Below, one piece after another: positions 11,046 to 20,980 of a stretch of 64,000 bases of DNA (position 1 is its first letter; each line of letters opens with the position of its first letter). The translations under genes and the position numbers were made by a program. The stretch spans positions 1-64,000 of the forward strand of contig BBXU01000219.1 in the NCBI GenBank assembly GCA_001598975.1, in the 5' to 3' direction. Origin of the DNA: Parachlorella kessleri (taxonomy: Eukaryota; Chlorophyta; Trebouxiophyceae; Chlorellales; Chlorellaceae). The notes under the pieces are model-generated. The model had not been told where the DNA came from and searched no databases. It saw only the letters and a program-made list of their open reading frames with translations.

Positions 11046-11320
11046 GTGATGCGTAGCTCCTAGGATCCTTGCTTCAGAAAACTTCTACAGAAAACTCTAG
11101 TGAGTTAAAATCTGCAAGCAAGGGTACCCCGGCTGATACTTGGATACTCCCTGCTCAGTACTTGATTAATGGAAAGCATGCTAGAACGTCTCCAGGTTTC
11201 TTTGATATATTGCCTACAACATCCGCACTACCTTAACACGGAGAGGTGGTCCCTAGTGGCTTGTGCTGACACGCTTGCCTTCGTTGTGTAGAATCGTTGC
11301 AAGGGAGAGTAGTGTCAAGG
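11046..11320. promoter_or_regulatory. Divergent promoter region, phosphopantetheinyl transferase / URM1
   Basis: Only 275 bp separate the two start codons, so both genes must share this AT-richer segment for promoter and 5' UTR sequence. A TTGATATATTGCC stretch near 11200 is the nearest to a TATA-like box. No specific element is recognised. Confidence 0.4.
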
Positions 11321-12071
11321 ATGGTGAAGTTGGCTTTAGAGTTTAGGTGGGTGAGACGAGACCCTTGGGTGCCTTGTGTTGGAGCTGTAACTGGGGAGGC
11401 TTGGCTTTCCAAAGTGTCGTCAGCATATTAGACCTATATTGTTGTGCATGGCGCAGCGGTGGCCTAGAGCTGCTTTTTGGCAACCAGAAAGAGCTTGAAG
11501 TCGACATTCCTGCGCATGACGGCAAAGCGGTGAGGTTTTGCTGGATGGTGCCCCACAGACCTGTCAACATTTGCTGCTCGCAGCGTTGTGTACACTTGGC
11601 AGCCACGTACACCCCATAATGAGTATCAGTGGTGCAGGTGACAGTTGGGGAGGCGATGCGGTGGGCCAGAGAAAACGTACTTACAGAACGGCCAGAGCTG
11701 TTTATGAAGGGAGACACAGTGTGAGTAACCATGTTGGCGTGCCCTCAAGCTGCTACATGCTGGTGTTAGTAGTGCATATACGCCAGCACAATGCTTTAAC
11801 TTGTAAGCTGAGTGGTGTTGGCGCAGGCGGCCAGGGGTCCTTGTGCTCGTCAACGATGTGGACTGGGAGCTCAGGTAAGCTAGGACATTTCCTGTTGCGC
11901 AGCTTCACAGCCATGTATGTGAGAACTAAATATAGGGTACAGAGCTGCGCTCTTCCAAGGCCTGGCTTTATGCTGAAGCAACTCACATATCACCTTTGCA
12001 GTGGAACTCTCCAAGCGGAGCTGTCGCCTGGGGATCGACTGACGTTCATATCAACCCTCCATGGGGGTTAA
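11321..12071 (+). CDS. URM1: Ubiquitin-related modifier 1
   Basis: Five exons (11321-11346, 11457-11529, 11638-11720, 11827-11874 and 12002-12071) total exactly 300 nt, 99 residues plus stop, the normal URM1 length. The first exon gives MVKLALEF and joins to SGGLELLFGNQKE. Later come TVGEAMRWARENVLTERPEL, RPGVLVLVNDVDWEL and SPGDRLTFISTLHGG. The C-terminal Gly-Gly is exposed at the end of the protein, as needed for thiocarboxylation by the MOCS3/Uba4 E1. URM1 is the sulfur carrier for 2-thiolation of wobble uridine in cytosolic tRNAs and also a protein modifier. All splice borders are GT-AG and in phase. It is transcribed away from the phosphopantetheinyl transferase gene. Confidence 0.96.
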
Positions 12072-12952
12072 GTGGGGGGATTAGCTGAGAGCTGTAGAGG
12101 ACGTATCTCTCGGTTGTGGTTTATGGTCTCGATGTCCACTGTTGATGTGGTGTGGTGACCTTGGGTTGCTTATGTTTGTGTATGATTCGTAACAACTCTG
12201 TCCATGCATCTGAATTTCTCCACCCCTTGTGAGCTGGGTTCAAATAATAACTATGGTTTCTGGCTTGGGATGAGTATATCTTGCTGGTGTCCATCCTTCT
12301 AGTTGTTGGGGTAAGTGGGCCTTGCAGCCAGTGTTGCAGTGTGTTGTGCTCTTCGGCTTGGAAGTATGAGTGGATCGGCCAAGGGCGCGGGCCTTCCAGC
12401 TGGGAACAGTATACAGGCACTCCTACACTCAAGCAAGACCCAGAGCATATGTAGGTAGGTAGCTAGGTAGCTCCAGCGCCACCTTCTCTCTGTTTGTGAT
12501 GCCTGCCACCCTAACCACGTTAATAAGGTCCACATACCTAGCTCCAGCGATGCGAAACCAAACGTAATTGTGTGGCTGCCTGCACGCTACTACGATTAGA
12601 AGCATGCCCTGAGTGAGTTGCCACATCAGTTACCGGAACTCGTTCCAGACCAGATCACCGCGCGCCTTACTCAACGCTGACGAGGGGGGAAGGAAGGCGC
12701 CACAGAGGGGAATGACCGGCCACTCCGCCCATCCGTGCCGGCTGCACATATTCACCTTTCATGGCCTTTGGTGCATGATAGGGGCTGGGTTGGCGGCCGC
12801 TTCGTGGTGGAAGGGCCCGGTTGCCTTGTTGATCAAGGTAGATTGATACCGGACTAGGGGCTCTCCCTAAGCCTCGCCGTAAGAAACCCTCACGAAATAG
12901 CTGTCTTTGTCTCTAGCAACGCAGCTTTGAGGCGGCAAAGGGCGCCAGAGCA
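12072..12952. other. Intergenic region between URM1 and the GH16 gene
   Basis: Open frames here are short and lack family motifs. A GTAGGTAGGTAGCTAGGTAG microsatellite-like run lies at about 12451-12470, followed near 12498 by a word (TGCCTGCCACCCT) shared with repeat family A. The 3' UTR of URM1 and the promoter of the GH16 gene should lie here. Confidence 0.45.
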
Positions 12953-14669
12953 ATGGCGCAGCGCATGCCAGCGTCGGCGCGTTGCCTAGCTTTGTTAGCA
13001 GTCCTGTGCACTTTGTGCACGGCGGAAGATACAGCAGGCAATTCCACTGGCTGGCGCGTGCTGTGGGCGGACGAGTTTAACAATGGCTTGAACCGCAACA
13101 AGTGGAGGTTTGAGTTGGGTGCTGGATGCCAATACCTCAGCGACGACTCAGAGATGTGCGGTTGGGGCAACGGGGAGCAGCAGTTTTACACGGCGAACAC
13201 TACCAACGCCAGGGTGAACAATGGGGTACTAGTTATAGAGGCACGCAAGGAGGCCAGCGGGCGGTTGACTTCAGCGCGGCTTAAGACACAAGGACTCTAC
13301 GCCATCCAGCCTAGCAGCCAGCGGAAGACCATCAAAGTAGAGGCAAGAATTTTCCTCCCACAAGGTAGGTAAAGAGGGAAGTGTATCTGTCAGGAGGTGC
13401 TGCAAAGATGGGGCCAGCTTGCTGTGTGTTGCATGGTTCCAGCAGTCGCCTTGCCTGCAGCCTTGCTTGTGGGTAAGCACTTCTTACAGCTGATTTGAGA
13501 GCTCAGAGGCAGTGCTTTTTTACTTAAGCCAGCTGGAATCAGCCTGTGTTCTACAGCTGTGCCACCATATCCTATGGAGACAAGTCTGTGCCATGCAGGC
13601 CAGGGGCTGTGGCCAGCGTTCTGGATGTTGCCGGCGGGCAACGAGTACCAGCTAGGGGCCGGGACGTACGGTCGCTGGGCTTTGTCAGGGGAGATTGATA
13701 TCATGGAGTCAGCCAATGACATGGCAGAGGTGAGAATGGCAGTATATCTTGTCCTGTGTGGAGGGAGGGATTAAGTACACGCTGAAAGTCCTTTAGTCTG
13801 GCCTGCCCTGTAACGCGCAGCCTGGGGAGGGCGCATCACCACTGGGGTTGAGCCTAAGCCTGGGTAGATGCATGCTCTTGCTGTCAGACAGTGAGTAAGA
13901 ATGCGTGAAGCCAAATAGCCAGCAGGCCTGCGTCACCATGATAGCATGCTTTCTTCCCTTGATAATTGCAGCTGCACGGCACCGTCCACTTTGGCGGCAT
14001 GTGGCCCCAGAATGCCTACCTAACGAAGGTCATACCCACGCCAAGTGGCAGCACCCCATTTGCCAAGAACTGGCACGTCTACGGGATTGAGTGGGAAAAT
14101 GAGGAGATAAGATGGTAAGGGAGCCCTGGCAAAACCGTCCAGCTATGTCAGCTGGGGTCCTGCATGGCTCTTATGCTGTATAGTCCTGCATTGCAACTCC
14201 TAGGGTTAGACAAACTCACCAGATGGAGTTGGGATATATGCATAGCATTCGTTGCCTGGCGCACCTACAGTCAGTTGCTACCTGCCTCAGCTGTTGCTGG
14301 ACGCTCCCCTTCTCGCTATGGTAATGAGAGGGCGTAGCAGCAACCGCTGCTTCAGTAACCTGCCCTGATCCTTTGCACTGAGTGTGGCTCTTACGGGATA
14401 TGCCAAGAATGGACTGTGCTTGCTACTGCAGGTATGTGGATGGGCAGCAATATGCCAGCCAGGTCAGCGGCAAGGACCGTGGTGGGTGGTTCTCTATGGC
14501 AGCCAATGCAGGCGCCACAGCTCCCTTCGACAAGCCATTCTACCTGGTACTCAACCTGGCTCTGGGAGGCAGCTTCCCGGGGAACACGCCCATAGACACC
14601 CTGGATGCCACGCTTGCTCAGCCCAAGCGCATGCTCGTAGACTATGTGCGGGTGTCTGGCAAGGCGTAA
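12953..14669 (+). CDS. Secreted glycoside hydrolase family 16 (beta-glucanase type)
   Basis: Exons 12953-13364, 13599-13729, 13972-14114 and 14432-14669 give about 307 residues. The start at 12953 opens a signal peptide (basic MAQRMPASAR then LALLAVLCTLCTAE). The mature protein is a single GH16 jelly roll: WRVLWADEFN at the front, CGWGNGEQQFYTANTTN, ARIFLPQGQGLWPAFWMLP, the active-site motif GEIDIMES (both Glu and the Asp of E-I-D-I-M-E present), ELHGTVHFGG, WHVYGIEWENEEIRWYVDG, and LVLNLALGGSFPG near the end. Family members cut beta-1,3(4)-glucans, agar or carrageenan, or remodel walls. The active-site form and WGNGEQQFYT are most like laminarinases, but substrate is not settled by sequence. 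No carbohydrate-binding module is attached. A cell-wall role is inferred. Confidence 0.93.
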
Positions 14670-15263
14670 GAACACCAATTCCGGCACATCACTGCTTAGT
14701 AAATCGAATGCCATTGACAGAGGCCAGTTCCTTGACTTTGTGTCCCCAGAACGGTCACATTGACCTGTGTGCAGCGCTCGCTAGCTGCTGGTCAGTATCC
14801 GCCTGTGGCCGACTCAGTTGCACAAGGAAAGGCTCTTGCAACTTGCAACTTGATACGTGTCATGCATTCCCTGCCTGCTAGTTCTGCAGTAGCAAACTGC
14901 TGCATTTGGTGCTCAAGTGTGGGACGGAGCTCTGCATTGGCAGGAAAAAAGGGCCTGCAGTGAACCTCTCATGTCACAGAGCTCTCCAAGGTACCCAGCT
15001 AGCCAAACGCTGCTTTGCATGATAGATAGCAAGGGCCGTCCGGGCTAAGAAGAACGGCTTTCACCGTGCCACAGTTGGTTTCTAAAGGCCTTTGGGACCT
15101 GCATGGAGAATCAAGATCCAATGGATCTCCAAGGTGACAGCATGGCTTAGCAACGCCAGCCTATACAACACTTTCGCCGATACAGCATTTGCATATCTAG
15201 TTGTACCACCCGCATTGTGAAAACAATGCACTTATTTTAGTTTCATCAGTCAACCGGCAGACC
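14670..15263. other. Intergenic region, nothing recognised
   Basis: No coding exon, RNA gene or clear repeat is seen. It should contain the GH16 3' UTR and the promoter of the thioesterase gene. Confidence 0.4.
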
Positions 15264-18200
15264 ATGGACGCAGAATTGCAGGAGCAGCTGCGCCTCGCGA
15301 TCCAGGAAATAGCCAGCTTGTCAGCCAGAGTTCACGAGCTGGAGGTTCGGCAGCAGGAAGGCCAGGACGGCACCTCTGGTGGTGCTCCCTTGGTGATGCC
15401 GTACCTGCAGATTCACCAGAGCCTTTCTGGCCTGGCCACTGGCGTTCGGCGGATTTCCTCTGTGCCCACGATCACCCAAGACGGGAGCGGCGGCAGCACA
15501 GGAACCACAGCGGCCTTGAGGCTGCAGCAGGCAAACGGCGAGCACAAGCCTTCAACGCCCCGTGCTGCTAACGGTCATGCTAAGAGCACTGGCTCGCCGT
15601 TGGGGCTGCGCACCCCTTCTGGTGACCTCAGCAACCTTGAAATACCCATGGCGGTGAGTGGGTGGCAGCGGATTTACAAAGATGGGTTGGGATCAGGCGC
15701 CGGGCTGTTCCCTCACCCAGACCGGCCTGCCGGTACAGGTGGTCGCATTTGCTGATTGATTTTGCACTGCCATACTCACTGACCTCATGGTGCACGCACT
15801 ATGTTGGATTGTGCTTTGTGGTTGTGGATTATGATTTAGCTGAGGTGCCAAAGTTGCCGCCCCAGCCCAGCCCCGGCTCCCGTCTCAGCTTCAGGGTGGA
15901 TCATAGCTTCATGGTAAGATTACAAATATGTAGCTACGTAATCTACAGCCCGACTGCACACACTGTTTCTCACCTGCAGGCCACAAGGATTGTGATGACC
16001 CAGCTGGTCTCGCCCGCCGACACCAACGGCCCCGCCGGCATCTGCGCCGGCGGCACCGTGCTCTCCTGGATTGACATCTGCGCCGGCCTGGCCGCCAAGA
16101 CCCTGGCCCGCGGCCCTGCTGTGACCGCTAGCGTGGACGCGGTGCACTTTCTGCGGCCCTGCCGCGTGGGGTCGGTGGTGATTATTGCCGCCATGGTGAA
16201 CCGCACCTTCAGGTCGTCCATGGAGGTGGGGGTGCGGGTGGAGGAGGAGTGTGTGAGGACAGGCGCCAGGCACCATTGCTGCAGGTGGGTCTCATTGGGT
16301 GGGTTGCACCGTCAGGCTGGGGAGTTGACGACAGTGCCGGGGGGCTTCAGTAAGAAGGGAAGGCAAGAGAGTAGGACGAGGGCGTGAGGGCGCTGGGGCC
16401 AGGCACTTTTGGATCTGGGGGTGGAGGGCGGTGGAAGCGAGCTGGCGGTCAGATTTGCGATTACAGGCCTGGGAGAAAGTGTGTCGCTCCCCAGCAGCCC
16501 ACTCCATGGCTTGGGTAGAACTGTCAACCACTTTCAACCCAAAGGTAACTACCCAGTGTTTTTCATTGAGGGCGGCCTCAGGTAGACCAGGCTAACATGT
16601 GTGGGGGGTGGGGGGGCATCCCCAGTGACCCTTCAACAGCGCACGCATTCAAACACACACATATGCTTCCTTCATTTGGAAGTCCCTCACCGACCACACG
16701 CTTCAGGTGCTCGTTGTTGCAGCGCCTACCTCACATTTGTGGCCCTCAACCGCAAGTCAGGCAGCGGCGGCGGCGGAGGCGGAGGCGGCGGCCCCGCCCC
16801 CAAGAAGGGGCTGCCCCAGGTGGTGCCCACTGCCCCTCTGTATGCCACCATCCACTCCCAGGCCGCCAGCCGGAGAGAGGCGCGGCTGCAGGCCAGGGAG
16901 CGGCTGAAGCGGGACCCGCAGCTTGCAGCAGAGGTGCGCGTCTGGTGAAGTGGAGGTGGAGGAAGGGTGCCAATCGTGATGGTTACGGGGGTGGCGTACA
17001 GGGAAGCAGCAGGGTGGAGGCATGGTTTCTGGCAGGGAGAGCTGCTGCTGCTGGCCCAACTCCTGACGGAGCAGCCTGTGTGTCTCTCAGAGTGGGCCAG
17101 AGACAACCGAAGCAGTGCACAGTGCAGTGCTTTGGTGATCTTTGTCTTGATGGCCTGCTCAAGTGTTGCAGGTGCACTCCGCTGCTGGGTCGGTTGTTCC
17201 TGGCCTGGGGTAGCGGGTGTGGCCATGCGGGGTCTGCCATAAGCCTTGCATTTGAGCATGCTGCTTTCGCCGAAGCCCCACAAGCAAGAATGCTGCAACC
17301 CTTCAGTTGCGGCCCACTTACGAGAATGCATAGGTAACTCGAACAGCTTGTGCTTGCAGGAGGCGGAGTGCCGGTTGCATCCCATCACCCACCGAGAAAG
17401 CGCGCCCACGGTGCCGCCTGCGCTGCTGCGGGTGGGGCTCAATGGGGCGCCGGACGGGCGCAAGCGCCGGATCCGCCCCTCACTCACGGCCGCGCACATG
17501 ACGCAGATGATTATGCCGCAGCACGCCAACACCATTGGTGAGGGCTTGGGGCGCCAGTGGCGGGGGAATGGAGGGCGGGAGTGGGAGCTGTGCTCTGGGA
17601 ACGGAGGGTGTAAGGACAGTATGTTATGTATTAGCAATGTGGGGCGAAGGCACCTTCTGTCACCTTGCTGTCCTGCTCTGCCAGAAGTGGCTGTGGCAGC
17701 TTGGCTCGTCCTTCAAATGCAGGCCTGCCTAACATATCCAGCACAACCACCGCGCCTACTTCCTCAAGAGTTTGCATACCCTGCCCTGCAGGCATCACCT
17801 TTGGCGGCAACATCATGCGGTGGATGGAGCAGTGCGCATTCATAGCCGCCAGCCGGGTCGGGCGCGGCATCAGCCTGCTCACAGCCGGCATGGACAGCAT
17901 CGCGTTTGCCTGCCCCACCAGGGTGGGAGACACCGTTTATATCGAAGGGCAGGTGAGAGTCGCGTAGATGGTACAGCAAGGGTGGTCAAGGAGTCTGCTC
18001 TTTGGCCCACACGCAAGCGAGGGGGAGTGAAGCGTTGAAGCCCTGGCATGTCTACCAGGCTGTGGAGTTGTGTCGGTGGTGCTCTGTGTGGGAGGTAGCT
18101 GTGCATGGCGGGACAGCCGGTGTGAGCCAGGTGCCTACCCTCCGCTGATTGACAGAGCTTTCACGCCCACTACTGTGCTTGTCGGCCCCGGCACGGGCTT

Positions 18201-19823
18201 CCTCTGGTTCTTGCTGGCAGCGGACCATTGAGAGGTGCCTGCTGCGGATGCCTACCTGGGTGTAAGTAACCCGTGGGTTACCCCTTACCTCTGCGGTGGG
18301 GTTCTCAAGGCCTGGAGCGCAGCCAAGGCGGGCCCACACCACCCCGCCTGCCTCGCCTTACCTGCCGCGTGCCACCCATTTATGTTTGTTTGAAGAGTTG
18401 CTGTATTTCAACATATTCTCTAGCCTTCGAGAGATTCACAGGTTCAACGGCTATACAGGTGACCGCCATCTTCAGGAGCAGCGTGGAAGTCATGATCTCG
18501 GTGTGGGGGGAGACCCCCGAGTACGCAGGCGACATGTTCCACTGCGGGGACGCCTACGCCACCATCGTGTCAGGTATGGGAACCTGGGGATCAGGCTGGC
18601 GCAGCTGGGCTCATGGCTTACCGTGGCACCTCGTTGCGACTTTCCTGAGTTTGTGACGTGAGCGGGACCCGCTGTTAGTCTTCAGATATGGCGTTGGTAA
18701 TACTGAGAGTAGGACAGGGGGCTGTAGGCTTGTCTCCCTGGGCAACCAAGTCCCTGGTTGGCGGGCAGTCCCTCTGCTGCAGGGTTGGCTGATGTGTGTC
18801 TGTTATGGAGTGGGTAGGCCTGGGGCTGCTGAAAAATTTGTGCACGGCTGCTGGGCTGTGGGGACGGACTTCATTGTCCTGATATGTGCCCATGCCTCCC
18901 TCCTCCTACCGCCTGCAGTTGATGAAAATGGTGACCCAGTGGACGTTCCTTTTGAGCTGGCCCCTAGCACGCCAGCCGAGCAGCTGCGGTACCAAGGTGG
19001 GATCAAAGCTACGTATGCGATCACAAGCCGATATCATCTAACTATTAAGAGGTCCTGGTCTTATGACCTCAGGCCAGCAGCTGTTGCGTCTCTTAACCTG
19101 GGTGACGTTCAACTCCTCACACTCCTCTGCCATTTTGTTCAACTGCCACCCCGGCACAACTCTGCCGTGTAGCAATACCACTTTACAGGGAGGTCGCTGC
19201 TGTTTGGCACTGCACCTTTTTTTAACAATGGGGTGGCAGAGGAGTTGCCGGCACAGAGTAAAGAGCACTCGGAGACTGACTGCATGCCGCTACATACACC
19301 GACACAAGCTGCCAGGGTTGCCTCCCTGCTGCTTGCTGCTGCAGGTGCCCTGACGCGGCGGCAGGAGCGGCTGGAGATGCGGGAGCAGCTGCGGCGGCAG
19401 ATGACGGCCAGGGTGTCCCTGGACGGCAGCGCCCCCTGGGGGGAGGAGGAGCTGGAGGAGGAGACGGTGGACCAAGTGCAGCAGGTCAGCTGGTTCCAGT
19501 GGCTTTGTAGCACAACCCTTTCCGAGGGGTGGCTGAGTTGTCCGCCTGGAAGCGGGGGGTAACTGCCCTATGCCTGACTACATGCCCTTGCTGCTTACTG
19601 CCGTCTTCTGAGGTGACCTGAGCATGAGCAGGCTTGACACTGTGAGTGCGGCTGGCGGATGCGAACTCCCCCGCCGGCACGCCCGCTTGCTCGCCCGCCC
19701 GCCCGGTCCCTGGCCTGCTCTACCGCCTGCCTGCCTGCCTACTCACTCACCGACAGTTGCCCTCTAATACGCAAGTTTGATGTTACTATTTTGTCTTACT
19801 CCTTGCAGGCAATGCAAGCCTAA
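15264..19823 (+). CDS. Tandem-hotdog acyl-CoA thioesterase
   Basis: Ten exons: 15264-15653, 15845-15913, 15980-16284, 16723-16933, 17360-17537, 17792-17952, 18459-18573, 18919-18996, 19345-19484 and a 15-nt last exon 19809-19823 (AMQA then stop). All join in phase, about 553 residues. After a coiled N-terminus (MDAELQEQLRLAIQEIASL) there are two hotdog domains. The first has GICAGGTVLSWIDICAGLAA, SVDAVHFLRPCRVGSVVIIA and FRSSMEVGVRVEEE. The second has GITFGGNIMRWMEQCAFIAA, AGMDSIAFACPTRVGDTVYI and FRSSVEVMISVWGE. This layout is that of the ACOT thioesterases that hydrolyse acyl-CoA to free fatty acid and CoA. A Gly-rich loop and a long helix (REARLQARERLKRDPQLAAE) link the halves. The C-terminus is acidic and helical. 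TGTAA lies about 155 bp past the stop. The micro-exon is my choice; reading through the donor at 19485 would end at 19562. Confidence 0.82.
19681..19748 (+). repeat. GCCC/TGCC simple repeat in the last thioesterase intron
   Basis: A pyrimidine-rich run with CGCCCGCCCGCCC and CCTGCCTGCCTGCC, lying ahead of the proposed 15-nt terminal exon. Confidence 0.7.
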
Positions 19824-19979
19824 TTTGTACAGGGAGTGCTGCTTGGCAAGAAGCATGTCGTCTTGTCGTCACAATTTCTGAGGTGAACGTCTGATATTCT
19901 GCCTCTAGGCGGCAGCTGAATGTGCGAGTGCACCTCCGGGAGGCTCCACTTGTCCTCCGTATTTCTGTACCTGTGCTCC

Positions 19980-19984
19980 TGTAA
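19980..19984 (+). terminator. Putative polyadenylation signal TGTAA of the thioesterase gene
   Basis: TGTAA about 155 bp downstream of the proposed stop at 19823, the spacing expected in chlorophytes. Confidence 0.4.
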
Positions 19985-20514
19985 ACAGATTAAGGCTCTA
20001 TGGGTGCAGAAGCCCTTCAAATGTGTGATCAAGATTGCTGTGGTTGCTTAGCTGGTATTTCTATCAGGGTTATAGTCGGGCCACTGGCCGACATGGCATG
20101 TAGATGGAAACGTCTCAGCACTGCAGCATGCCTGGGGTGTATGGCATTTCCGAGGAAGTCCGAAGAACTGATTCGGTTAGTGAAATTCAAGGGTGCCGCC
20201 TGCTCAGCCTTTCAACACACGCCAGCTTCTTGTCCTTCCATCTCATTACTTGATGCGGGAGTGGTATCAGCATTGCCATTTCATATAATACTTGCAGGTC
20301 GTCTGGCCTTTGTGTTTCTGTCGCTGTTATGGTGCAATCCGTTCTGCTTTGCACTTCAGCTTGCAATGACAAACGACAAATGGGGTTCTGCTGTGCAAGC
20401 CTGAATGGTGTCTTGGTAAGCAAGCCTTTGCTAGAATGCCATCCCCCAATGTCAACCCCAGTGGTGAAATGTCATAGCGGACGTAAGCAAGTCATTCTTC
20501 CCTTGCTGGCTTAG

Positions 20515-20738
20515 TCGTCCCCTTGGAAGGCTACAAGCTTAAAATTGAAGGCAAGGCAGCGCCACTGAGCAAGTTCATGCACTGGAGCACTTTACAACAG
20601 TCCTACATGGTGGGAAGCAGGTCTGCAGCACAATGGGCTGTGATCTGGGTTATCCGAAAGATGCGGCGGGATGCAGAGACCAAGCATGGACGTAAGGAGC
20701 TTGACAAGCTAACTGTCACAGACCAGGATGCATCTTGA
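20515..20738 (+). CDS. Possible terminal exon of a small unidentified gene
   Basis: After a plausible acceptor (GGCTTAG at 20508-20514) a frame reads PLEGYKLKIEGKAAPLSKFM, continues with SYMVGSRSAAQWAVIWVIRK and ends HGRKELDKL to a stop at 20738. The composition, basic with one hydrophobic stretch, looks protein-like, and the region lies between two convergent genes. Upstream, an ATG at 20141 opens MAFPRKSEELIRLVKFK in a frame that stays open from 20000 to 20404, but I could not join it in phase to this exon with confidence. The family is not recognised. It may be a short mitochondrial or membrane-associated protein or simply 3' UTR of the neighbours. Confidence 0.25.
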
Positions 20739-20980
20739 GAGAAAACTGAGGCAGGCCAAGCAGTTTGAATGGACTGGTTGACATACTCCTTTAGAGTTTG
20801 TGTGAGGTGACCGTTTGGCAAATCTAATGGCCTACAGGCAGACCACCGATGGCTAACCCGCCCACCACTGCTACCAACATCAACAAGGCTCCCTGGGACA
20901 CGGCGGTCCATCCAGTTGCCAGCGTACGGCGTTCTGGCGAGCGAAGCCTTGCAGCACTGGGACTGCACCAGCACACTGGC

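Noticed and set aside
16726..17637. 303-codon minus-strand open frame across the thioesterase gene
   Set aside because: It spans several confirmed exons and introns of the hotdog thioesterase and shows no family motif; it is an antisense shadow.
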